From: UBA1189 sp045594245
Lineage (GTDB): Bacteria; Bacteroidota; Bacteroidia; Bacteroidales; Bacteroidaceae
DNA length: 27,588 bases
Assembly (NCBI GenBank): GCA_045594245.1
Contig: JAZNYG010000043.1
Location: forward strand, 1 to 27,588
Direction: 5' to 3'
Both the position numbers and the translations under genes were made by a program. Shown here in pieces: positions 21,386 through 27,588 of this stretch (positions within the stretch are counted from its first letter, which is position 1; each line of letters begins with the position of its first letter). Below the pieces are notes generated by a model. The model was not told where the DNA came from. It searched no databases and was given only the letters and a program-made list of their open reading frames with translations.

Positions 21386-22894
21386 TTACTCGCCTTCAGA
21401 GAGGTCTACGGCATAGTTGGCTCTGCGTCCCGACATATAGTAACCAGAGATGAACAGTGCACGCTCGGGCGATTGATTGGCAGCCTTCAGCACATTGGCC
21501 AAGTCTTCCTCGCTAGTAATCTTGTTGCCATTGACCTTGAGGATAACGAAACCCTTCTTGATGCCAGCCTCAGCAAACTTGCCCTTGTCGACACCTGTCA
21601 CCTGCAAACCATAGCTCACACCGAGGTGGCGCTTCACATCATCATCGATTGGTTGGAAGGCAGCGCCGAGCATATCGAGGTCGAATCTCTTCACCACCTC
21701 AGTGTTGCCCTGCATATTCTTCAGCGTAACATCAAGTGTCTTCTCCTTCTTGTCGCGGATTACGGTCACCTTCACCTCATCACCAGGACGATGCTTGGCG
21801 ATATTCTCCTGCAGCTCGGCCATATTGTGTACCTTCTTGCCCGCAATCTTCACAACGACGTCGCCCGGCTCTATGCCTGCAGCCTTGGCACCACTGCCAT
21901 CGGTCACCTCAGCCACATACACACCTTCCACAGTGCCCAGATCCTTATCCTTGGTACGCTCATCGCCAAGGTCATAGCCACTGATGCCAAGGATAGCACG
22001 CTGCACAGCGCCAAACTCCTTCAGGTCATTGACCACCTTAGTCATAATGCTTGTAGGAATAGCAAATCCATAACCGGCATAAGCACCTGTGGGCGACGAA
22101 AGCACAGCATTGATGCCCACCAGTTCGCCACGTGCATTCACCAATGCACCACCACTATTACCTTGGTTAATGGCAGCATCTGTCTGTATGAACGATTCTA
22201 TACCTCCATTATATACGCCCAATGTACGTGCCTTAGCGCTCACGATACCGGCGGTTACCGTAGAGGTGAGGTTGAAGGGATTACCTACGGCAAGAACCCA
22301 CTCGCCCACCTTCAACGCGTCAGAGTCACCTATGGGCACGGTGGGAAAGTCATCACCCTCAATCTTGACCAAAGCAAGGTCGGTATTGGGATCGGTGCCA
22401 ATCAGCTTGCCCTTGAACTCCCGGTTATCGTTCAGTTTCACATCAATCTCATCGGCACCCTCTATCACGTGGTTGTTTGTCACGATATAGCCATCCTCCG
22501 ATATGATGACACCCGAGCCAAAGCCAACGCGTGGCTGCGTACGCACCTGTTGCTGACGTCCCATACCATCGCCGAAGAAGAAATCGAAGAGGTCGGGCAT
22601 CTGCTGCACTGTCTGTGTCTTGCCCAACTGAGTTGACTTGATATGCACCACTGCATGGAGCGAATTCTCAGCCGCACCAGTCAGGTCCACAGGTTGCGCA
22701 GGCTTGTTGTCGCCAAAGATCGCAGCAGGCATAGCAAAACTGCTGTCTTGCTGTACAGACATCACCACTTCATCCCCTGCATGCTTCTCCATCAGCGTAT
22801 AGGTTGTAACACCTGCAACCAAAGCACTTCCAAGCATAAGAGCCGAATAGCCAAAAAACTTTTTAATTGTCGATTTCATAACTACTTTATCCAT
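21386..22894 (-). CDS. degQ: Periplasmic serine protease/chaperone of the DegP/DegQ (HtrA) family
   Basis: This 502-residue HtrA protease degrades or refolds damaged envelope proteins. A signal anchor (KKFFGYSALMLGSALVAGVT, about 11-30) is followed by the trypsin-like domain with the full triad: His142 in V-T-N-N-H-V, Asp172 in T-D-L-A-L-V and Ser247 in Q-G-N-S-G-G-A. Two PDZ domains follow (about 295-385, with YGFAIPTSIMTKV just before and GIEPGDVVVKIAG inside, and 405-495 with GIKKGFVILKVNG). An alternative ATG five codons inside (MKSTIKK, 22879) gives a more usual signal start. Minus-strand TATATTTG at 22947-22954 is a -7 candidate, without a clear -33. It is a single gene with its own terminator. 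The symbol is by family; DegP and DegQ cannot be told apart here. Confidence 0.92.
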   Translation of the reverse strand: MDKVVMKSTIKKFFGYSALMLGSALVAGVTTYTLMEKHAGDEVVMSVQQDSSFAMPAAIFGDNKPAQPVDLTGAAENSLHAVVHIKSTQLGKTQTVQQMPDLFDFFFGDGMGRQQQVRTQPRVGFGSGVIISEDGYIVTNNHVIEGADEIDVKLNDNREFKGKLIGTDPNTDLALVKIEGDDFPTVPIGDSDALKVGEWVLAVGNPFNLTSTVTAGIVSAKARTLGVYNGGIESFIQTDAAINQGNSGGALVNARGELVGINAVLSSPTGAYAGYGFAIPTSIMTKVVNDLKEFGAVQRAILGISGYDLGDERTKDKDLGTVEGVYVAEVTDGSGAKAAGIEPGDVVVKIAGKKVHNMAELQENIAKHRPGDEVKVTVIRDKKEKTLDVTLKNMQGNTEVVKRFDLDMLGAAFQPIDDDVKRHLGVSYGLQVTGVDKGKFAEAGIKKGFVILKVNGNKITSEEDLANVLKAANQSPERALFISGYYMSGRRANYAVDLSEGE

Positions 22895-23198
22895 TTAGGT
22901 TAATTGATACATCCGTTTAACTTATCAAGTGTTTAACTTTCGAGTGCAAATATAATAGCTTTCCTCTTCACTTATATCCACCTTCCACCATTATTTACTA
23001 CAAATTAACACAGCACGCCATCGATTAACAATCGTTTATAATAAACATCCACAATTAGCCCCAAAGCATTTAACTGCATCCACTTTATTCCATTCACAAT
23101 TCTAACAGTTTCATTCATTAACAAATAAATCCTACCGTTTTTTCGCTTAATCATTTTTTTGCAGTACTTTTGTTCCCTCAATCAAAAAAGGTAAAAAG
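22895..23198. promoter_or_regulatory. Divergent promoter region between the HtrA protease and the symporter
   Basis: This AT-rich stretch has no gene. It carries a leftward -7 candidate TATATTTG (minus strand, 22947-22954) and a rightward -7 TACTTTTG (23165-23172) placed 26 bases before the symporter ATG. Neither has a perfect TTTG at 19-21 bases. No operator repeat was recognised. Confidence 0.5.
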
Positions 23199-24572
23199 AT
23201 GAATAACGATACACGTGAAAATTTCGGAAGCAAAATCGGAGCCACACTTGCTGCAGCTGGTTCTTCTGTCGGTTTAGGAAACATTTGGCGTTTCCCCATT
23301 GAGACTGGTCAAAATGGTGGCGCCGCATTCATCATCGTATATGTTGCTTGCGTATTATTGATGGGCATTCCCATCATGATGAGTGAGTTCATTATCGGAC
23401 GACACACTCAAACTAATACTGCTGGTGCTTACCGTATGCTGGCTCCAGGAACGCCTTGGCGTTGGGTAGGGCGACTTGGAGTGCTCTCGGGATTTGTTAT
23501 CCTCAGCTACTATTCTGTAGTAGCCGGATGGACAGCCGAATACACGATGCTTGCTATTGGCAACAGTTTTGACGGAAAGACCCCAGCCGATTTTCCCAAG
23601 ATATTTGCGCAGTTCGTAAGCAATCCTTGGAAGTCAGTGTTCTGGATGTTGGCTTTTATGATTGTTACCCATATCATAGTGGTGCGTGGAGTAAAGGGGG
23701 GAATCGAGAAATTCTCAAAATTGATGATGCCCGCCTTATTTGTTATTCTTGTGGGGTTGGCAATATGTTCTGTGATACTTCCTGGCTCTTCCCAAGGATT
23801 AGAGTTCTTGCTTCGTCCTGACTTCAGCAAAATCACCGGTTCGACAGTACTTAGCGCTATGGGACAAGCTTTCTTCTCGCTCAGCCTCGGACTCGGCTGT
23901 CTATGCACCTACGCTTCCTATTTCACGAAAGAGACCAATATCGGTAAAACAGCTTTAAGTGTTTCGCTCATCGACACTTTTGTTGCCATAATGTCGGGGT
24001 TCATTATCTTCCCAGCCGTATTCAATGCAGGGTACACGCTCGACAGTGGCGATATTGGTCCCTCACTCCTTTTCATTACTATGCCCAATGTCTTTGGACA
24101 GGCTTTTAGCGGAATGCCGGTTTTAGCCTATGTAGTGTCGGTGTTCTTCTACTTCCTACTCGTTTTGGCAGCTCTTACCTCCACCATATCGATGCACGAG
24201 GTGGTGACAGCCTATGTAAGCGAGGAGTTCAATATGGACCGCCGTAAGGCTGCAATAATAGTGACACTCGCTTGTTCTACGGTTGGGGTAGTGTGTGCCC
24301 TCTCATTCGGGCCATTTGATGGAGTAAAGATTTTTGGCATGACAATCTTTGATTTCTTCGATTATGTATCGTCGAATATATTTCTCCCTGTAGGAGGTAT
24401 GTTTATCGCGATTTTCACAGGTTGGTACCTTGACAAAAAGCTAGTGCGTGACGAGATCACCAATCTCGGCACTCTACGTGCTCCATACCTGCGTATCATT
24501 ATCTTCATCCTCAAGTATATCGCTCCCGTAGCCATTGCTTGTATCCTCCTGGGGCAACTAGGAGTTTTCTAA
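23199..24572 (+). CDS. Sodium:neurotransmitter symporter (SNF/NSS) family transporter
   Basis: This 457-residue inner-membrane transporter couples Na+ influx to uptake of an amino acid or similar small molecule. The family signature runs from residue 13 to 41 (IGATLAAAGSSVGLGN, IWRFPIETGQNGG), including the unwound segment of TM1 that binds Na+ and substrate. About eleven hydrophobic helices can be counted, with GQAFFSLSLGLGCLCTYASY (about 228-247) as TM6 and the S-S-N-I-F-L-P-V-G-G segment late in the protein. Bacterial members are often shorter than animal transporters and commonly have eleven helices. The substrate cannot be determined; the MhsT/TnaT-like hydrophobic amino-acid carriers are the nearest known type. 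It is transcribed alone. Confidence 0.93.
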   Translation: MNNDTRENFGSKIGATLAAAGSSVGLGNIWRFPIETGQNGGAAFIIVYVACVLLMGIPIMMSEFIIGRHTQTNTAGAYRMLAPGTPWRWVGRLGVLSGFVILSYYSVVAGWTAEYTMLAIGNSFDGKTPADFPKIFAQFVSNPWKSVFWMLAFMIVTHIIVVRGVKGGIEKFSKLMMPALFVILVGLAICSVILPGSSQGLEFLLRPDFSKITGSTVLSAMGQAFFSLSLGLGCLCTYASYFTKETNIGKTALSVSLIDTFVAIMSGFIIFPAVFNAGYTLDSGDIGPSLLFITMPNVFGQAFSGMPVLAYVVSVFFYFLLVLAALTSTISMHEVVTAYVSEEFNMDRRKAAIIVTLACSTVGVVCALSFGPFDGVKIFGMTIFDFFDYVSSNIFLPVGGMFIAIFTGWYLDKKLVRDEITNLGTLRAPYLRIIIFILKYIAPVAIACILLGQLGVF

Positions 24573-24587
24573 CCAGACCGCATTAAC

Positions 24588-24614
24588 AAAAGCAGGAGTC
24601 AATTGACTCCTGCT
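24588..24614 (-). terminator. Perfect palindrome; terminator of the mannose-1-phosphate guanylyltransferase gene
   Basis: The arms AGCAGGAGTCAA (24591-24602) and TTGACTCCTGCT (24603-24614) form an uninterrupted palindrome. On the minus strand the stem is followed by TTTTG. It lies between convergent genes and may also stop transcripts from the symporter side, although no T-tract follows on the plus strand. Confidence 0.65.
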
Positions 24615-24640
24615 CCACCATAAACATATAACCAAAAAAT

Positions 24641-25705
24641 CTATTTATCGGAGAATTCCTTGATGCGCTGTTCGTCTTCAAGTTTGCAGATGAGCAATTG
24701 ATCATTGTTTTCGGCAACGATGTATCCATCAAGTCCGATGATGACCACCTTTTTCTCTTGTACGGTATGTACCACGCAACCACGGCTTTCATACATGCTG
24801 ATGTCTGAACCGATGCAAACGTTTCCCGCCAAGTCTTTGTCCATCTGTACATGCAGCGATCCCCACGTGCCAAGGTCACTCCATCCAAAATCGGCAGGGA
24901 AGACATATATTTCATCAGACTTCTCGAGGATGGCGTAGTCTACAGAAATGTTGGGACATTCGGGGAAGTGCTTGTCTATCTCTTGCTGCTCATCAGGAGT
25001 ATAGAAATGAGGCATCAAGGCTGTGAAAATCTCGGCAATCTCTGGCTGATATATGCGGAAGGCATTGACAATGGTGTTGACATTCCAAATGAAGATTCCT
25101 GCATTCCAGAAATAGTTGTTTTGACGGATGTATTTTTCGGCAGTTTCTACGTCGGGTTTCTCCTTGAAAGAGTCTACACGGAATATCTCTTTGTTTGATG
25201 TGGAGGCACTGCTGAGATCTGCTTCGATGTAGCCATATCCTGTTTCGGGACGAGTTGGTTTCATGCCCAGTGTGAGTATGGCATCTGAAGTCTGGGTGTA
25301 GTCGAGTGCTGAAGAGATGACACGTTGAAACTCTTTTACATTCATCACCACATGGTCACTCGGAGTGACCACGACATTGGCCTTGGGATTACGAGCCTTG
25401 ATTTTCCAACATACATAAGCGATGCAGGGAGCGGTATTTCGACGACAAGGTTCCTTGAGGATATTGCTCTCTGGTATATCGGGTAATTGCTCGTGAACGA
25501 TATCGGCATACTTTTCAGAAGTTACTACCCAGATATTCTCTTGAGGGCATAACCCTTCAAATCGATCTACAGTTAGCTGTATCAATGTGCGGCCACAGCC
25601 CATTACGTCAATGAATTGCTTGGGACACTCTTTTGTGCTCATCGGCCAAAAGCGGCTGCCTATGCCACCTGCCATTATTACCAAATGGTTGTTGTTGGAT
25701 GCCAT
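24641..25705 (-). CDS. manC: Mannose-1-phosphate guanylyltransferase
   Basis: This enzyme makes GDP-mannose from mannose-1-phosphate and GTP, feeding GDP-mannose and GDP-fucose glycan synthesis. The nucleotidyltransferase signature A-G-G-I-G-S-R-F-W-P-M-S (12-23) with K29-Q-F is present, followed by T-P-S-D-H-V (about 115) and a VDSFKEKPD motif (F-x-E-K-P) near 180. N-A-G-I-F-I-W and DFGWSDLGTWGSL near 275 are typical of the family. At 354 residues it has the pyrophosphorylase domain only, without the fused phosphomannose isomerase domain of longer ManC/AlgA proteins. It has an independent promoter and terminator. The symbol follows common usage; the single-domain form is sometimes called by other names. 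Confidence 0.93.
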   Translation of the reverse strand: MASNNNHLVIMAGGIGSRFWPMSTKECPKQFIDVMGCGRTLIQLTVDRFEGLCPQENIWVVTSEKYADIVHEQLPDIPESNILKEPCRRNTAPCIAYVCWKIKARNPKANVVVTPSDHVVMNVKEFQRVISSALDYTQTSDAILTLGMKPTRPETGYGYIEADLSSASTSNKEIFRVDSFKEKPDVETAEKYIRQNNYFWNAGIFIWNVNTIVNAFRIYQPEIAEIFTALMPHFYTPDEQQEIDKHFPECPNISVDYAILEKSDEIYVFPADFGWSDLGTWGSLHVQMDKDLAGNVCIGSDISMYESRGCVVHTVQEKKVVIIGLDGYIVAENNDQLLICKLEDEQRIKEFSDK

Positions 25706-25733
25706 TGCTAATCTTTTTTAACTTTGTGTAATG

Positions 25734-25763
25734 CAAATTTAGTTATTATTCCTTAACTGGCAA
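25734..25763 (-). promoter_or_regulatory. Promoter of manC
   Basis: Minus-strand TTG (25761-25763), a 19-base spacer and TAAATTTG (25734-25741) match the Bacteroidetes promoter pattern. The ATG is 29 bases from the -7 element. Confidence 0.65.
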
Positions 25764-25774
25764 GGTTTAGACAC

Positions 25775-25803
25775 AAAAAAAGCGGGTGACAAAGTCGACC
25801 CGC
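25775..25803 (-). terminator. Terminator of xylA
   Basis: On the minus strand GCGGGTCGAC and GTCACCCGC form a GC-rich stem with one bulge, followed by seven T (25775-25781). It lies 24 bases past the xylA stop, immediately upstream of the manC promoter. Confidence 0.8.
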
Positions 25804-25826
25804 CTTCTCTTATACCTTATAAAATA

Positions 25827-27140
25827 TCAACAATACATGTTGAGAATAGCTTCATAGAGTTCTTGCTTGCCGCTAATCTGTTCGGGCTCTCCATGCTGTT
25901 TGGCATAGGCTACAAGTTCTTCAATTCCAAGCTTGCCCTCCTCGAAAGCTTTGCCTTCGCCCTTGTCGAATGACGCATAACGATCGGCAAGCATTGTCTG
26001 ATAGGGTGATTCTTCGAGTAATGCTGCTGCCGACTCCAGAGCACGAGCCATAGCATCCATACCTGCAATGTGGGCAATGAAGATATCCTCCAGGTCTGTC
26101 GAGTTGCGACGTGTCTTTGCATCGAAGTTGGTACCACCATTGCCGAAACCACCATTACGGATAATATGGATCATAGCCTGAGTGAGTTCATAGTTGTCGA
26201 TGGGGAACTGGTCTGTATCCCAACCGTTCTGATAGTCACCACGGTTGGCGTCAATAGATCCTAACATGCCATTGTCAACAGCTACGGCAAGTTCGTGCTC
26301 GAAGGTGTGCCCAGCCAGTGTGGCATGGTTTACCTCTATATTTACTTTGAAGTCTTTGTCCAGACCGTGTGCTTTGAGGAAGCCGATAACTGTTTCTGTG
26401 TCTACATCATATTGATGCTTGGTAGGCTCCATTGGTTTGGGCTCGATGAGGAAGGTGCCAGTGAATCCCTTGGAACGGGCATAATCGCGTGCTTTAGTCA
26501 ACATCATAGCCAAGTGTTCCTTCTCGCGTTTCTGGTCGGTATTGAGCAAACTCATATAACCTTCACGGCCACCCCAGAATACGTAGTTTTGTCCTCCCAA
26601 CTCAATGGTAGCATCAATGGCATTCTTGATTTGTACGGCAGCACGAGCCACTACATCGAAATTGGGATTTGTGGCTGCGCCATTCATATAGCGTTTGTGG
26701 CCGAACACGTTAGCTGTACCCCATAGCAACTTGATGCCTGTCTCCTCCTGCTTTTGCTTTGCATAGGCAACAATCTCTTTGAGGTTGGCCTCATACTCCT
26801 CGATGCTGTTTCCCTCGCTCACGAGGTCTACATCATGGAAACAATAGTATTCGATACCAATCTTCTGCATGAATTCGAAACCGGCATCCATCTTGTCCTT
26901 GGCGGCTTGGATAGGGTCTGCTGATGCATTCCAAGGGAACTCCTTAGTGCCACCGCCAAACTGGTCGCCACCCTCAGCACAGAGCGTATGCCACCAAGCC
27001 ATAGAGAACTTGAGCCAATCCTTCATCTTCTTGCCCAGCACAACCTTCTCGGCATCGTAGTAACGGAATGCCATCGGGTTTTTACTCTCTTTGCCTTCAA
27101 ACTGAATCTTGCCGATTCCTGGGAAAAATTCTTTAGCCAT
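25827..27140 (-). CDS. xylA: Xylose isomerase
   Basis: This enzyme converts D-xylose to D-xylulose (also glucose to fructose) in the cytoplasm and needs two divalent metal ions. At 437 residues it is a class II enzyme of normal length. Visible active-site residues are His102 and Asp105 in Y-C-F-H-D-V-D, W-G-G-R-E-G-Y near 189-195, Glu233 and Lys235 in L-I-E-P-K-P, Glu269 and His272 in V-E-V-N-H-A-T-L-A-G-H, and a late metal site in S-I-D-A-N-R-G-D. No xylulokinase or xylose transporter gene is adjacent within the window, so the rest of the pathway must lie elsewhere or further left on the transcript's upstream side. It has its own promoter and terminator. Confidence 0.96.
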   Translation of the reverse strand: MAKEFFPGIGKIQFEGKESKNPMAFRYYDAEKVVLGKKMKDWLKFSMAWWHTLCAEGGDQFGGGTKEFPWNASADPIQAAKDKMDAGFEFMQKIGIEYYCFHDVDLVSEGNSIEEYEANLKEIVAYAKQKQEETGIKLLWGTANVFGHKRYMNGAATNPNFDVVARAAVQIKNAIDATIELGGQNYVFWGGREGYMSLLNTDQKREKEHLAMMLTKARDYARSKGFTGTFLIEPKPMEPTKHQYDVDTETVIGFLKAHGLDKDFKVNIEVNHATLAGHTFEHELAVAVDNGMLGSIDANRGDYQNGWDTDQFPIDNYELTQAMIHIIRNGGFGNGGTNFDAKTRRNSTDLEDIFIAHIAGMDAMARALESAAALLEESPYQTMLADRYASFDKGEGKAFEEGKLGIEELVAYAKQHGEPEQISGKQELYEAILNMYC

Positions 27141-27170
27141 ATTCGTATTCTTTTTCTTTAATTGATGCTA

Positions 27171-27200
27171 CAAAGATAATACAATAATACGTACAATCAA
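27171..27200 (-). promoter_or_regulatory. Promoter of xylA
   Basis: Minus-strand TTG (27198-27200), a 19-base spacer and TATCTTTG (27171-27178) give an exact match to the expected pattern. The ATG follows 30 bases downstream. No catabolite or xylose-repressor operator was recognised. Confidence 0.7.
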
Positions 27201-27303
27201 TTTTTTATGACAAAAAAGTCTAGATATAAGTTTCTCCATACCGTTAGACATAGATTATTATAGATACAATACAGATTGCTTATCCTAGAAAAATGCAATA
27301 ATA

Positions 27304-27335
27304 TTTGCGTTTTTGCCAACCTTATACTATTTTTG
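27304..27335 (+). promoter_or_regulatory. Promoter of the cobalamin riboswitch transcript
   Basis: TTTG (27304-27307), a 20-base spacer and TATTTTTG (27328-27335) match the consensus. Transcription would begin about where the closing stem of the riboswitch starts (27341). Confidence 0.65.
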
Positions 27336-27340
27336 TCGTG

Positions 27341-27515
27341 CGTTTTGTTTCGAAGCCCTCATGCGGGGTGTAGGATGAAAAGGGAATCGGGTGAAAGTCC
27401 CGAACAGTCCCGCTGCTGTAAGCTCACTAGAAACGCTGTCCAATCATACTTTGCCACTGCCTCTACGAAGGTGGGAAGGCGGACAGATGGAGTAAGTCAG
27501 AAGACCTGCAAAACG
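27341..27515 (+). ncRNA. Cobalamin (B12) riboswitch
   Basis: The conserved core is present in order: GGGAATCGGGTGAAAGTCCC (27372-27391), AGTCCCGCTGCTGTAAGC (27396-27413 region, ending near 27423), the L5 kissing-loop motif GCCACTG (27453-27459), and the B12 box GTCAGAAGACCTGC (27496-27509). The closing stem P1 can be drawn between CGTTTTG (27341-27347) and CAAAACG (27509-27515). It senses adenosyl- or related cobalamins and normally switches off B12 uptake or B12-independent enzyme genes when the ligand is plentiful. The regulated gene lies beyond the right edge; an ATG at 27565 might begin it but cannot be judged from eight codons. Confidence 0.93.
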
Positions 27516-27588
27516 AGAGAGATGAGATTTCCGCCCTGTTCTTTCGAGGAAAGAGAGCTTGGCTATGTTGTTATTCATACCGTTACGA

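Noticed and set aside
20855..22636. A 593-codon plus-strand open frame antisense to rpoD and the HtrA protease
   Set aside because: It is a shadow frame: both minus-strand genes carry complete family motifs there, and the plus-strand translation spans the gap between them with no domain of its own.

Overview
The window looks like a chromosomal piece of a Bacteroidales bacterium, most likely Prevotellaceae. The evidence is a short 286-residue primary sigma factor of the Bacteroidetes type, a TonB-dependent receptor paired with a lipoprotein, several promoters fitting the Bacteroidetes -33 TTTG / -7 TAnnTTTG pattern, few Shine-Dalgarno sequences, and a xylose isomerase of the Bacteroidales type. 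The species assignment is inference from family resemblance; no search was run.

Layout. Positions 1-10990 are accessory. The left edge carries the 3' end of an ISL3-like transposase gene, followed by more than 1 kb of repeat-filled DNA without genes. Then come an AbiE-type toxin/antitoxin pair, a YkvA/DUF1232 membrane protein, a small glycine-zipper membrane protein, and a strikingly AT-rich leftward operon at 4249-9508. In transcription order the operon encodes a 72-residue leader protein, a membrane-anchored bacterial dynamin-like GTPase, a 587-residue helical partner whose N-terminus looks like a degenerate G domain, a GIY-YIG-like small protein, and a protein with a PD-(D/E)XK-like motif. 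I judge this operon to be the best candidate for an undescribed system: a dynamin / pseudo-GTPase pair coupled to two nuclease-like proteins. Antiviral or membrane-stress defence is an inference. Known dynamin-based defence (Eleos/LeoA-like) gives precedent for the GTPase part only. About 0.8 kb of repeats, a small YbjN-like hypothetical gene and a helix-turn-helix protein with a palindrome at its promoter follow.

Positions 12547-27588 look like core genome with higher GC. They hold a TonB-dependent receptor plus a surface lipoprotein with two OB-like domains, galE, a leftward rpoD - small secreted protein - clostripain lipoprotein cluster, a DegQ/HtrA protease, a sodium:neurotransmitter-type symporter, mannose-1-phosphate guanylyltransferase and xylA. 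A cobalamin riboswitch at the right edge reads into a gene beyond the window.

The genes here are mostly separate transcription units bounded by clear hairpin terminators (after the OB lipoprotein, galE, degQ, manC and xylA). The intergenic regions of the left half contain several dispersed repeat families, two of which recur in inverted orientation several kilobases apart.
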